A stretch of DNA of 61,278 nucleotides, taken from assembly GCA_030431575.1 (NCBI GenBank), contig JAUIIS010000003.1, forward strand, positions 1 through 61,278, in the 5' to 3' direction. Origin of the DNA: Acidimicrobiia bacterium. Lineage in GTDB: Bacteria; Actinomycetota; Acidimicrobiia; Acidimicrobiales; UBA8592. The translations under genes and the position numbers were made by a program. Below the pieces are notes generated by a model, which saw nothing but the letters and a program-made list of their open reading frames with translations, made no database searches and was not told the origin of the DNA. Positions 17,927 through 25,832 of this stretch are shown in pieces (positions within the stretch are counted from its first letter, which is position 1; the number at the start of each line of letters is the position of its first letter).

Positions 17927-18052
17927 CATATCTTTGCCGCAAGGCTCATTCCGCTTCGCTTCATTCGCGCTGCGGATTTTCCGCTGCCCGGCCCGGCTGT
18001 GGCGCCTTTTGGTGGTCTGCGGGTGGCCGCGGCGTGTGTCGGGGATGCCAAT

Positions 18053-18136
18053 GGGGTCGGGTGTGGTGCATTTCATTTCGATGGTCGGTGTGGGGTCAGT
18101 GTTGTGTGTGAAATGAAATGCACCACACCCGACCCC
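18053..18136. repeat. Perfect 27-bp inverted repeat with 30-bp spacer
   Basis: GGGGTCGGGTGTGGTGCATT... at 18053-18079 recurs exactly as its reverse complement at 18110-18136 (ending GCACCACACCCGACCCC), around a 30-bp spacer. It lies in the 327-bp gap between the convergent hemL and DUF2238 genes; the rest of that gap holds only the hemL hairpin and no convincing ORF. No T-run and no flanking target duplication were noted. It may be a bidirectional terminator, a MITE remnant or a protein-binding site. Confidence 0.9.
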
Positions 18137-18197
18137 GGACAAGTGGCGGTCTGCCAAGTGCGCCAACGCCGCGTGTTGGTGGGGCGTGGCGGCGTCG

Positions 18198-18830
18198 CTA
18201 GGTGGTCGGCCCCGGCGACCGAGGCCCGAAGAGGCGCAGGCCGAGGATTGCGCCGATGATGCCTCCGGTGGTCGACAAGGTGAGGTCGCCAATGGTGTCG
18301 CCGTAGGTGAGGCCGAGGCCGCCGCCGGCCCCGGTCTCCTCAACGGCCCATTCCATGATTTCCCAGGCGACGATGGCCAGGGCCCCAAATCCGGCGCCAA
18401 CAAGCACGGCGTCGACGGTGGAGTTGGTGCGGCGAAACCGAAAGGCTTGGAAGGCCATGACCAGCAGGATCCAGTTGGTGCAGTGCAGCACGTCGTCGGT
18501 GACGGCGAAGTTGTCGTAGAAGCCGAACAGGTTGCCCAGGGTGTCCACCAGAAAAGGGGCCACGACCAACGCATCGGCCACGTGCGGGTAGGGGTCGCGT
18601 TTGGTGCGACGAACCCATTCGACAAAGGGCACTACCGCTGCGGCACCCACAAAGAGCGGAATGCGCATACCCATCGCCTTCCCCTCGAGATGGTCGAGTG
18701 GCACCAGGATGGCGATGGCGAAGGCGACGAGGATGCCTACCTTCATAGCGATGTTGCATTTGCGGGCTAGCGGCGACGCATCGATGAGCTCGATGCGAGT
18801 GCCGAGCCTGCCTGACGCCGTATTGGTCAT
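18198..18830 (-). CDS. Integral membrane protein, DUF2238-like
   Basis: About 210 residues from the ATG at 18830 (MTNTASGRLG), preceded by AAGCAAGAG; an upstream ATG at 18860 adds 10 residues. Hydrophobic segments: MKVGILVAFAIAILVPL, IPLFVGAAAVVPFVEWV, VADALVVAPFLVDTLGN, CTNWILLVMAFQAF, TVDAVLVGAGFGALAIVAWEIMEW and TTGGIIGAILGLRLFG. The polar signature DTLGNLFGFYD...TDDVLHCTNW plus EIMEWAVEE resembles the DUF2238/YjdF family (D-x-GN-x-YD and D-x-x-H). The function of that family is unknown. It is downstream of pgi on the same strand, 76 nt away. Confidence 0.6.
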   Translation of the reverse strand: MTNTASGRLGTRIELIDASPLARKCNIAMKVGILVAFAIAILVPLDHLEGKAMGMRIPLFVGAAAVVPFVEWVRRTKRDPYPHVADALVVAPFLVDTLGNLFGFYDNFAVTDDVLHCTNWILLVMAFQAFRFRRTNSTVDAVLVGAGFGALAIVAWEIMEWAVEETGAGGGLGLTYGDTIGDLTLSTTGGIIGAILGLRLFGPRSPGPTT

Positions 18831-18906
18831 CTCTTGCTTCGTGGTGGGTTGGGTCCCCATCGGGGACCATCGGCCGGTTGGGGCAAAGCTGGAGCGGTGT
18901 TGACGC

Positions 18907-20559
18907 TCACGACCGGCCTCGAGCGGCCCGATACCGGGCGATCAATGCGTTGGTTGATGCATCGTGGCTGCCCCCAGAGGGGGTGGGCGAAGTGAGCTCG
19001 GCTGCGATAGTGGTGGCGAGTACCTTGCCAAGCTCCACACCCCACTGGTCGAAGCTGTTGATCTGCCAGATCACCCCTTGGGTGAACACCTTGTGTTCGT
19101 AGAGGGCCACGAGCTGGCCCAACGTAGATGGCGTGAGCGCTGGGACCACAATGGTTGTAGACGGCCGGTTCCCAGGGAACGTCTTGTGCCCGACGAGATC
19201 CTCAGCTACACCGCTGCTGCGCACTTCGTCGGCGCTGCGCCCAAAGGCCAGCGCTTCTGTTTGGGCAAAGCAGTTGGCCACCAGGAGGTCGTGCTGGTCT
19301 CCGCCGCTGTCGACAGGCAGGGCATCGGCGGGGGAGAGCACAGCAACAAAGTCGCTGGGCACCACGCTGGTCCCCTGGTGGAGGAGCTGATAGAAGGCGT
19401 GTTGGCCGTTGGTGCCGGGCTCGCCCCAAACTACCGGGCCGGTGTCGCAGGTCACCGGGCTGCCGTCGAGGCGCACCCGTTTGCCGTTGCTTTCCATGTC
19501 GAGCTGTTGGAGGTAGGCAGCGAAGCGATGAAGGTCCGCGGCGTAGGGGAGTACCGCGTGGGTTTGCCAGCCAAAGAAGTTGCGGTACCAAACGCCGATG
19601 AGGCCAAGGAGAACTGGGACGTTCTCGCGTAACGGTGCATACCGGAAATGGTCGTCCATGGTGGCGAACCCTGCCAGGAGTTCGGCGAACGCTTCGGCGC
19701 CAATGGCGATCATGAGGCTGAGGCCAATGGCCGACGACAACGAGTAGCGGCCGCCAACCCAGTCCCAGAACCCGAACATGTTGTTGGTGTCGATGCCGAA
19801 GGCGGCCACGGCCTCGGCGTTTGTTGATACCGCTACGAAGTGCTTTTTGACCGCTTGATAGTCGCCACCGAGACCCTCGATCAGCCAGCGTCGGGCGCTG
19901 GTTGCGTTGGTGATGGTTTCGATGGTGGTGAAGGTCTTGGAACTCACCACAAACAGGGTCGTGGCTGGGTCGAGATCGACGAGGGCTGCAGTGAGGTCGC
20001 TGCCGTCGATGTTGGACACGTATCGGCAGGAAATATCGGGGTGGCGGAAGTCTCGGAGAGCTTCGTAGGCCATGACCGGCCCCAGGTCCGAGCCCCCTAT
20101 CCCTATGTTGACCACGGTGCGGATGGGTTGTCCCGTAGCCCCCAACCATGCGCCAGCGCGGACGCCTTCGGCAAAAGCAGCCGCACGATCGAGCACTTCG
20201 TGGACCTGGGGGACCACGTTCACGCCGTCGACAAAGACTTGTCGTTCTCGAGGGGCCCGGAGCGCTGTGTGGAGCACGGCTCGGTCCTCTGTGCTGTTGA
20301 TGTGTTCGCCGCTGAACATGGCTTCGACCTTGCGGCGTAGCTCTGCTCGTTCTGCCAGAGCAATCAACAAGTCGATTGTTTGGTCGGTGATCCGGTTCTT
20401 TGAGTAGTCGACGACAAGGTCGCCGGCGGTGGCGGTGAACGCCTCGGCACGGCCGGGGTTGGTAGCAAAGAGTTCGGCGAGCGTCAGGTCGCTGGCGATG
20501 CTGTGATGGCCTCGAAGTTCGTTCCATTCGGGCATCGCGGTCAGATCTAACAGAGCCAT
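18907..20559 (-). CDS. pgi: Glucose-6-phosphate isomerase
   Basis: 550 residues, the full length of long-form PGI, which interconverts glucose-6-phosphate and fructose-6-phosphate. The start is the ATG at 20559 ([19 protein letters not shown]) with AAGGGA upstream; the ORF track adds 48 unrelated residues. Signatures: [84 protein letters not shown] and the final [23 protein letters not shown] with the catalytic lysine near the C-terminus. It is glycolytic and unconnected to the flanking respiratory genes. Confidence 0.95.
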   Translation of the reverse strand: MALLDLTAMPEWNELRGHHSIASDLTLAELFATNPGRAEAFTATAGDLVVDYSKNRITDQTIDLLIALAERAELRRKVEAMFSGEHINSTEDRAVLHTALRAPRERQVFVDGVNVVPQVHEVLDRAAAFAEGVRAGAWLGATGQPIRTVVNIGIGGSDLGPVMAYEALRDFRHPDISCRYVSNIDGSDLTAALVDLDPATTLFVVSSKTFTTIETITNATSARRWLIEGLGGDYQAVKKHFVAVSTNAEAVAAFGIDTNNMFGFWDWVGGRYSLSSAIGLSLMIAIGAEAFAELLAGFATMDDHFRYAPLRENVPVLLGLIGVWYRNFFGWQTHAVLPYAADLHRFAAYLQQLDMESNGKRVRLDGSPVTCDTGPVVWGEPGTNGQHAFYQLLHQGTSVVPSDFVAVLSPADALPVDSGGDQHDLLVANCFAQTEALAFGRSADEVRSSGVAEDLVGHKTFPGNRPSTTIVVPALTPSTLGQLVALYEHKVFTQGVIWQINSFDQWGVELGKVLATTIAAELTSPTPSGGSHDASTNALIARYRAARGRS

Positions 20560-20653
20560 TGGCCGTCCCTTGTGTGCGGTGGTGCCCTGCCAACAGTACT
20601 GGCGCCACGAACTTGGCTGCGGCCATCTCAGCATGTGCTTGTCGTACCTCGCA

Positions 20654-20681
20654 AAGATACGTTCAGCCCGTACGGCGTCAA
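20654..20681 (-). promoter_or_regulatory. Putative promoter of pgi
   Basis: On the minus strand: TTGACG, a 16-bp spacer, TATCTT. It lies 95 bp upstream of the pgi ATG. This is the closest match to a textbook housekeeping promoter in the window. The -35 falls in the first unit of a 16-bp tandem repeat. Confidence 0.55.
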
Positions 20682-20715
20682 CCCCATACGACATCAACCC
20701 CATACGACATCAACT
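20676..20715. repeat. 16-bp tandem repeat, about 2.5 units, overlapping the pgi -35
   Basis: Units at 20676 and 20692 share TCAACCCCATACGA, and a partial third begins at 20708. Each carries, on the minus strand, a TTGACG or TTGATG -35-like hexamer, so repeat number changes would duplicate a promoter element. Confidence 0.8.
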
Positions 20716-20887
20716 GGGTGTGAGTTAGCTTCTCGCGAACCCGGGTGGGCACGGCCACCGTGGCGATAGCCCCGGCTAGATCTCAAACCATGGCTGTCTA
20801 TCTCGTGCCAGTGGCACCTTGATCGTCACCGACTGCAACGTACGTGCCGCTGATGAGCTTGCCTTGGCTGTACTGACCGAGCTGTAA

Positions 20888-21688
20888 CTATCCCTCGCCG
20901 CCAGCTTCGGCTGCCTCAAGGGCTTCAGTGGCCGCGGGGTTGCCTGCAGCCCACTCTTGGAATTGGGCTTCGATCGCTTGCGGAGACACGCCAGCTTCCC
21001 AATCGGGGACTTCGCCAGACTCGGCCCACAGGATCCAGGCTTCCACTGCCTCTTCGGGGGCGAGACCGTGCTGGACTCGTTCGTAGAGCACAGATTCGAG
21101 CACGGCCAGACCGCCAAGGTCGGCAAAGGAGGGCATGTTGCCCTGGGCGCCGGTAACGCGCTGGCCACCGGGGCGATCGGCGGAGCCGTAGTTTGGCCCG
21201 GTGTTTTCGGTGCCGTTAACAACCCAAGCTATGTGTGGCGCAACCTCGGGGAACGTAGCCAAAACTTCGCCCTCGTTGAGCTGGTAGCCAACCCCGCCAC
21301 CGCCGCCACCACCGTGGCAGGTGCTGCAGTTGACGGCGTAAAGCTCGGCGCCTGCGGCCAACGGGCCTTCGGCTTCTCGGGTTGGCTCTTCGAGCGTGCC
21401 CCAAACCATAAAGGCCCACAGTGGCAAGAACAGCGCCACTGGCGCCATCCACACGGGAATCTTCTTCCGTGACTGAGCGGCCTCTACCCATGGGGTAATC
21501 GGCGCGGGTGGTTCTTCTTCGATTTCGGCTGGGACCGTGGCCGCTGCAGGTGCGGGGGCCGGGGCAGCATCGGCTGACGCCGCAGGAACAACAGCAGCAC
21601 TGTCGCCGCCGCCATCGCCGGACTCAAGCCCAAGGGCGGCACGACGTTCGCGTGAACGTTGCAGGAGATAATCTGGTACTTCGGTCAA
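20888..21688 (-). CDS. Membrane-anchored cytochrome c, monoheme, with TEVPDYLL N-terminal motif
   Basis: About 266 residues from a TTG at 21688, chosen because GGAGGAAGC lies just upstream and because TEVPDYLLQRSRERRAALG then aligns with the starts of the subunit IV-like cytochrome b and NuoC2. Order: the N-terminal motif (1-20), an Ala/Pro/Glu-rich cytosolic linker (21-75), a transmembrane helix VWMAPVALFLPLWAFMVWG (79-97), then an extracytoplasmic cytochrome c domain with heme motif CSTCH (121-125), a run of seven glycines and GNMPSFADLGG as the possible methionine ligand. It is read away from the bc operon and probably carries electrons from it to an oxidase. No oxidase genes are in the window. 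Confidence 0.85.
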   Translation of the reverse strand: MTEVPDYLLQRSRERRAALGLESGDGGGDSAAVVPAASADAAPAPAPAAATVPAEIEEEPPAPITPWVEAAQSRKKIPVWMAPVALFLPLWAFMVWGTLEEPTREAEGPLAAGAELYAVNCSTCHGGGGGGGVGYQLNEGEVLATFPEVAPHIAWVVNGTENTGPNYGSADRPGGQRVTGAQGNMPSFADLGGLAVLESVLYERVQHGLAPEEAVEAWILWAESGEVPDWEAGVSPQAIEAQFQEWAAGNPAATEALEAAEAGGEG

Positions 21689-22056
21689 CGCTTCCTCCGC
21701 TGGCCTTTCGGGGAGCCATAGGGCGGGACTCGTCAGGTGACGAATCAACACACGGGCAGGTGCCCGTGGAGCCACTGTATGCAACGAGCACCCTACAGCA
21801 ACAAACCGTAGACAGAAGTGAACCCTCGAAGAAGATCTCGCTGGGCTTCCCAGTAGGTCTGGGTGAGTTGCCCGTCTCAGAGAAATCGGGCGGTTGGTTG
21901 GTTATGAGGGCGTGAGTCGCGTCACAATGGAATATGCAATCAGCGTGGTTGGGTCTCGACCCTCCACCACCAGACCAAGAATGGATGCGACGATGTGTCG
22001 AGCCGCGAATCATCGTGGTAGACCAAACGACTGGGAGTGTGCGCCTGACCGCGGGC

Positions 22057-22062
22057 TACACT
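22057..22062 (+). promoter_or_regulatory. -10 hexamer TACACT of the cytochrome bc-nuo operon
   Basis: TACACT lies 43 nt upstream of the first gene (GTG 22105), identical to the hemB -10. No clear -35. The Rex-like operator begins 4 nt downstream, a position suited to blocking polymerase. Confidence 0.45.
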
Positions 22063-22065
22063 CGA

Positions 22066-22083
22066 TTGTGATCTGTTTCACGA
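22066..22083 (+). promoter_or_regulatory. Rex-like operator at the bc-nuo operon promoter
   Basis: TTGTGATCTGTTTCACGA matches the Rex consensus TTGTGA-N6-TCACAA in 11 of 12 half-site positions. It lies between the -10 and the ribosome binding site. With rex encoded 14 kb away in the same window, repression of the whole respiratory operon at low NADH/NAD+ is a reasonable inference. The match was found by eye. Confidence 0.6.
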
Positions 22084-22104
22084 AGACATTTGAGGAGAGC
22101 CAGC

Positions 22105-22695
22105 GTGGCCCAGCAACGGCCCATTGATGTCGCAGTAATGAAGGTGTACGGCGCAATGATTGCGTCGACCATCGCCGTTATTGGTCTCCTGACGGTTTGG
22201 GTAGCACTCACCAAAGACGACAACCTCCAGTCAGCACCATTCATGAACACTGCGTTCGTGTTGAGCTGGTTGATTTCGCTCGTCATGGTTGCCGGCGTAC
22301 TCGAATACGCAAAGCGCCGCCCGGCTGACGCTGCGGTCAGTTGGGGCGAAGCCAACATTGGCGCGGTGTATGTCTTCTTCTTGTTGTTCTGGGTGTACGG
22401 CATCGTCCCGCACCAGTTCCTTACCTATGCAGACAACGAACTCTCTTGGCGTGTCGACCGGTTGGTGGTGGGCCCAGACCTGGGCTTTACCGGCGGCGAA
22501 GGCATCGTCGAGTGGATCTTGCCCATGGACATCACCTACTTGGTCATCCGTGACATCTTCGCAGTAGTCATCTACGGCATCTTGCTTGGCTTCAACGTCG
22601 CCCTGTTCAGCGTGTGGCAAGCCCGGGGCAAGGTTGCTCCCACCGAAGTCGAGCAATCCACCTATGGTCGCCCGCTGGTCCGGGAAGGGGTGTAG
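22105..22695 (+). CDS. Uncharacterised four-helix membrane protein, first gene of the bc operon
   Basis: 196 residues from the GTG at 22105, preceded by GAGGAGAG. Four predicted membrane helices at about 13-36, 46-68, 86-103 and 148-172. Between helices 3 and 4 is a polar loop with VPHQFLTYADNELSWRVDR and WILPMDITYLVIRD. No cofactor motif is apparent beyond a single histidine at the end of helix 3. I do not recognise the family. It starts 3 nt before the ferredoxin gene, so a role as an extra subunit or membrane anchor of the bc complex, perhaps docking the ferredoxin, is inferred only from position. Confidence 0.7.
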   Translation: MAQQRPIDVAVMKVYGAMIASTIAVIGLLTVWVALTKDDNLQSAPFMNTAFVLSWLISLVMVAGVLEYAKRRPADAAVSWGEANIGAVYVFFLLFWVYGIVPHQFLTYADNELSWRVDRLVVGPDLGFTGGEGIVEWILPMDITYLVIRDIFAVVIYGILLGFNVALFSVWQARGKVAPTEVEQSTYGRPLVREGV

Positions 22696-22698
22696 GGC

Positions 22699-23115
22699 AT
22701 GGGAGTTCTCGATGCCAATCCTCGGATGCCCGAGTTCCGCGACGACTACGTCCTTCAAGAAGTCGACGCGGCCTGGCTTTCGGCCGCAGTCAAGCCAAAG
22801 CAGTTCATCCACATCGACCAGTCCGAGTGCATCATGTGCGAAGGCTGCGTCGATATTTGCCCCTGGAAGTGCATCTTTATGGTGCGACCAGAGGCCATCG
22901 ACGAAGCCATCGGTACAGAACTCCCTGGTCGCGACCCCAACGACCATGTCATTTTCACCATCGATGACGACGTGTGTACGCGCTGTGCACTCTGCGTTGA
23001 TCGATGCCCCACTGGTGTCATCATCCTCGGAAAGATCGGCGACGCTCCAGCCGAAGGCGACGGACACCAGCGCATGCCCACCCACGGATATGGCTATGGC
23101 ATGCGGCTTGGCTAA
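22699..23115 (+). CDS. 2x[4Fe-4S] ferredoxin encoded in the bc operon
   Basis: 138 residues, soluble. Two complete cluster motifs: CIMCEGCVDICP (C44, 47, 50, 54) and CTRCALCVDRCP (C93, 96, 99, 103), separated by a long 38-residue insert with acidic residues. The N-terminal 40 residues (ANPRMPEFRDDYVLQEVDAAWLSAAVKPKQFI) and the Gly/Tyr/His-rich tail have no match I know. A bacterial-type ferredoxin inside a cytochrome bc operon is unusual; it might feed electrons to the quinone pool or to the NADH-module-free complex I. It ends before an 18-bp tandem repeat. Confidence 0.85.
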   Translation: MGVLDANPRMPEFRDDYVLQEVDAAWLSAAVKPKQFIHIDQSECIMCEGCVDICPWKCIFMVRPEAIDEAIGTELPGRDPNDHVIFTIDDDVCTRCALCVDRCPTGVIILGKIGDAPAEGDGHQRMPTHGYGYGMRLG

Positions 23116-23150
23116 GGGCCAATCCAGCGCCAGCCCGCAGTAGTTCCCCC

Positions 23151-23204
23151 AGCAGTACCGATTCCCCCAGCAGTACCAATTCGCACAGCAGTACCAATTC
23201 GCAC
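23151..23204. repeat. 18-bp tandem repeat between ferredoxin and cytochrome b genes
   Basis: Three 18-bp units (23151, 23169, 23187) share AGCAGTACC(G/A)ATTC; the last two are identical. A degenerate unit (CGCAGTAGTTCCCCC) precedes and a fragment (AGCA) follows. It fills most of the 136-bp gap, the largest inside this operon, before the cytochrome b ribosome-binding region. Confidence 0.9.
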
Positions 23205-23251
23205 AGCAAGCAAACCGCCCAGAACGTAGTAAACACAAGGACCTGAACCCA

Positions 23252-24031
23252 GTGCCGAAGAAGCAGCCACTGAGCGAGCGCATGAGTCAGAGCGCTAGCC
23301 AGCTCACCGACCAGGTGCAGAGCTCACAAGCGTGGAACTCAATCTTCCGTCCCGGATCCATCTTCCGGAAGGGCTATAACGACAGCCCTAGGAACCGTTC
23401 CTATGTCGTCATGAACAGCGTGCTCTATCACCTCCACCCCGTGAAGGTGAAGCGCCACGCGGTCAAGGTCAGCTACACCCTTTGCCTGGGTGGTCTGAGC
23501 TTCTTCTTGTTCATCCTCTTAACGGTTACGGGCATCTTCTTGATGTTCTTCTACCGCCCCACCGCCGCTCAAGCCTGGGACGACATCTACACCTTGCAGA
23601 CCTCGGTGACCTTTGGACTCTTGGTCCGCAACATGCATAGATGGGCCGCTCACCTCATGGTGTTGTCGGTCTTCTTGCACATGGCTCGAGTCTTCTACCA
23701 CGGCGCGTACAAGGCGCCTCGCGAGTTCAACTGGGTCATTGGCGTCATCTTGTTGCAGCTGACCTTGTTGCTCTCGTTCACCGGCTACCTCCTCCCATGG
23801 GACCAATTGGCGCTTTGGGCCGTGACGGTGGGTACGAACATGATGGGTTACACCCCCGTATTCGGTGAACAAGTCAGGTTCGTGTTGCTGGGTGGTGTCG
23901 AGATTGGTACCGACACGCTGTTGCGCTGGTATGTGCTCCACGTGTTGATGTTGCCCTTCGTCATCGTCATCTTCATGGCCATCCACTTCTGGCGAGTACG
24001 TAAGGACGGAGGTATTTCGGGTCCGCTCTAG
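23252..24031 (+). CDS. Cytochrome b6-type subunit (N-terminal half of cytochrome b)
   Basis: 259 residues, GTG start. A basic/polar N-terminus (about 70 residues) precedes four membrane helices. The heme b ligands are clear: H129 and H143 in MHRWAAHLMVLSVFLHMARV, and H230 and H245 in RWYVLHVLMLPFVIVIFMAIHFW. The second pair has 14 residues between ligands, as in b6f complexes, rather than 13. GYLLPWDQLALWAVTVGTNM carries the quinol-site region. It is the core of the quinol-oxidising complex, with the Rieske protein and subunit IV encoded next. Confidence 0.9.
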   Translation: MPKKQPLSERMSQSASQLTDQVQSSQAWNSIFRPGSIFRKGYNDSPRNRSYVVMNSVLYHLHPVKVKRHAVKVSYTLCLGGLSFFLFILLTVTGIFLMFFYRPTAAQAWDDIYTLQTSVTFGLLVRNMHRWAAHLMVLSVFLHMARVFYHGAYKAPREFNWVIGVILLQLTLLLSFTGYLLPWDQLALWAVTVGTNMMGYTPVFGEQVRFVLLGGVEIGTDTLLRWYVLHVLMLPFVIVIFMAIHFWRVRKDGGISGPL

Positions 24032-24046
24032 GACGCCGAGAACACC

Positions 24047-24805
24047 ATGACTGAAGTACCAGAACATCTCCTCAAACGAGCCCAGGCAGCACGCGACCGT
24101 GCCGCTGGCGGCGACGCCGATACGTCGACGGCTGCCGCTGACGCCAGCGCCACCGCCGACGATGGGCCCAAGATCCCGCCGCACCTCCTCGAACGGTCCA
24201 AGTCGGCCCGTCAACAGGCCGATAGCGGTGCCGCAGTGGCAACCGCTGCTCCGGCTGGTGGCGGCGCAGTCGCCACCGCAGCCCCACCTCCTGTAGCCAG
24301 TGGCCCTGGCGGCCATACCCAGCGTCTGTTGACGGTGGTGAAGTCCGGCTCCATTCAGGACGTCAAGCTCAAGCCCATGGACAAGGTCCATGTGTGGCCG
24401 CACCTGCTTATTGTCGAGTTTGGCGCTGCCTTGGCGTGCCTCACCTTCACGCTAATCTTTTCGATCTTTGTGAACGCTCCGTTGCTGGAGTTGGCCAACT
24501 TCAACGAGACGCCAAACCCATCGAAGGCCCCTTGGTACTTCTTGGGTCTGCAGGAACTGCTCACCATGTTCCACCCAATGGTGGCCGGTGTGACTATTCC
24601 CGGTATCGGCATCTTCTTGTTGATCTTGGCGCCGTACATTGATCGCAACCCCTCTAACAAGCCCGAAGATCGCAAGTTCGGGATCTCGCTCATGACCGTG
24701 CACCTGATGTTCTGGGCTGTCTTGGTCATGATCGGTTCGTTCTTCCGAGGCCCTGGCTTCAACTTCATCTTCCCTTGGGCCGACGGCCTGTTCTTCGAAC
24801 TCTGA
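24047..24805 (+). CDS. Cytochrome b subunit IV-like protein with N-terminal TEVPEHLL motif
   Basis: 252 residues. Residues 1-20 (TEVPEHLLKRAQAARDRAAGG) and 41-61 (PKIPPHLLERSKSARQQADSG) are two copies of a motif also found in NuoC2 and the divergent cytochrome c. An Ala/Pro-rich linker follows. From about residue 105 there are three membrane helices: LLIVEFGAALACLTFTLIFSIF, the segment after FHPMVAGVTIPGIGIFLLIL, and LMFWAVLVMIGSFF. The quinol-site PEWY position reads KAPWYFLGLQELL, a known bacterial variant. It corresponds to the C-terminal half of cytochrome b. Start ATG, 15 nt after the b6 gene. Confidence 0.88.
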   Translation: MTEVPEHLLKRAQAARDRAAGGDADTSTAAADASATADDGPKIPPHLLERSKSARQQADSGAAVATAAPAGGGAVATAAPPPVASGPGGHTQRLLTVVKSGSIQDVKLKPMDKVHVWPHLLIVEFGAALACLTFTLIFSIFVNAPLLELANFNETPNPSKAPWYFLGLQELLTMFHPMVAGVTIPGIGIFLLILAPYIDRNPSNKPEDRKFGISLMTVHLMFWAVLVMIGSFFRGPGFNFIFPWADGLFFEL

Positions 24806-24900
24806 TGCACCTCCAGACCGTCGTCTCATTGCGGGACCAAATCCTCACCTGCCTGGGTTGTACTAGTTACACAGCCCCCGTGGCCCAGTAGGAGCAAACC

Positions 24901-25773
24901 ATGGAACTTCTAGCCATCATCATCCCCGTCATCATCGTCCTCAGCGGCGTCTTGATCTTTGCCGCTTCGCGACGCAGCGATTCCGCTGCTGCTCAGGGCC
25001 AACTCAGCCGTGAGACGCGTCAGCGCGACAACGCCCATGGCGGGTTCTCCCAAGCAGAACCCGAAGCCGCAGTGGTCTCTGGCCGCGAAGTCGAACGTGC
25101 TGCTGCCCTAGCTCGACGCGACGACGGGGGCGAACTCGTCGCCGCCGGTGCTGCACCGCCAGTGCCGTGGACCCCGCCCGATGACGAAGCGATCGGTGTG
25201 GCGCGTCGCCAGTTCCTCAACCGTTCCATCATTGGTCTCATGGGCTTCAGTCTGGGCACGTTTGGCACAGCCTGCGTTGCGTTCCTTTGGGGCGGCGAAG
25301 GGGGCGGCGGCTTCGGTTCCAAGATCACCGTCGGCAGCGTCGAGGACGTCAAGTCCAGCATCGAAGCGAGCAATGGCTTCTTCTACGCACCCGAGGGGCG
25401 TATGTGGATCACCGAATACCCCTTGGCTTCGCTGAAGAAGGCAGAGGCTGCCTACTCCGCGCCCGAGCTCGCTGGCATGAGCGCTGGTCTCGTGGCGCTC
25501 TACCAGAAGTGTCCGCACCTTGGTTGCCGTGTGCCCGAATGTGTTACCTCACAATGGTTTGAGTGCCCATGCCATGGCTCTCAGTACAACCGAGTCGGCG
25601 AGAAGCGCGGCGGCCCCGCTCCTCGTGGCATGGACCGCTTCGCCATGGAAGTCAGTGCCGACGGCGTGTTTACCGTAGATACCGGCACCATCATCCAAGG
25701 CCCGCCCATTGGCACCAACACCACTGGCCAAGAAGCTGAAGGCCCAAACTGCATTGGTGAGTCGTCGCATTAA
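24901..25773 (+). CDS. qcrA: Rieske iron-sulfur protein of the cytochrome bc complex
   Basis: 290 residues. Helix 1 is LLAIIIPVIIVLSGVLIFAA at the N-terminus. Helix 2 follows RRQFLNRSIIGLMGFSLGTFGTACVAFLW (twin-arginine-like RRQFLNR). The Rieske domain carries box 1 CPHLGC (about 204-209) and box 2 CPCHGS (about 223-228), with a second cysteine pair from the VPECVTSQWFEC segment. It binds a [2Fe-2S] cluster and takes the first electron from quinol. Shine-Dalgarno AGTAGGAGC. A 95-bp gap before it shows no clear terminator. The symbol is by analogy to actinobacterial QcrA. Confidence 0.9.
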   Translation: MELLAIIIPVIIVLSGVLIFAASRRSDSAAAQGQLSRETRQRDNAHGGFSQAEPEAAVVSGREVERAAALARRDDGGELVAAGAAPPVPWTPPDDEAIGVARRQFLNRSIIGLMGFSLGTFGTACVAFLWGGEGGGGFGSKITVGSVEDVKSSIEASNGFFYAPEGRMWITEYPLASLKKAEAAYSAPELAGMSAGLVALYQKCPHLGCRVPECVTSQWFECPCHGSQYNRVGEKRGGPAPRGMDRFAMEVSADGVFTVDTGTIIQGPPIGTNTTGQEAEGPNCIGESSH

Positions 25774-25832
25774 GCGGCTCATCATCATGACCCCTACTAC
25801 TTCCCTGTAAGAGACCTCCGGAACCACGCTAA

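Larger units (their letters stand above)
20560..20887. other. Intergenic region upstream of pgi
   Basis: 328 bp between pgi and the cytochrome c gene, both on the minus strand. It contains the pgi promoter and a short tandem repeat. A short open stretch on the plus strand (about 20780-20887, ending TDCNVRAADELALAVLTEL) has gene-like codons but no start. It may be chance or a gene remnant. Confidence 0.4.
21689..22104. other. Divergent regulatory region between cytochrome c and the bc operon
   Basis: 416 bp between divergent genes. The right end holds a -10-like TACACT and a Rex-like site. A 45-codon ORF (21934-22071, MQSAWLGLDPPPPDQEW...) has reasonable codons, but no ribosome binding site, and it runs through the promoter and operator, so I do not call it. 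Nothing else recognised. Confidence 0.5.

Noticed and set aside
17348-18259. 303-codon ORF over the end of hemL and the inverted repeat
   Set aside because: Out-of-frame with hemL, low-complexity composition, and runs through the hairpin and inverted repeat.
17780-18625. 281-codon minus-strand ORF
   Set aside because: Overlaps hemL end and the DUF2238 gene in another frame; Pro/Ser/Thr-rich composition typical of shadows.
19202-20626. 474-codon minus-strand ORF overlapping pgi in another frame
   Set aside because: Arg/Pro/His-rich shadow of pgi, which has all its family motifs.
20780-20887. Open plus-strand stretch ending in DELALAVLTEL
   Set aside because: No start codon and no recognisable relative; could be a remnant but cannot be supported.
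21934-22071. 45-codon ORF just before the bc operon
   Set aside because: Reasonable codons, but no ribosome binding site, and it spans the -10 and the Rex-like operator. Kept only as a remark.
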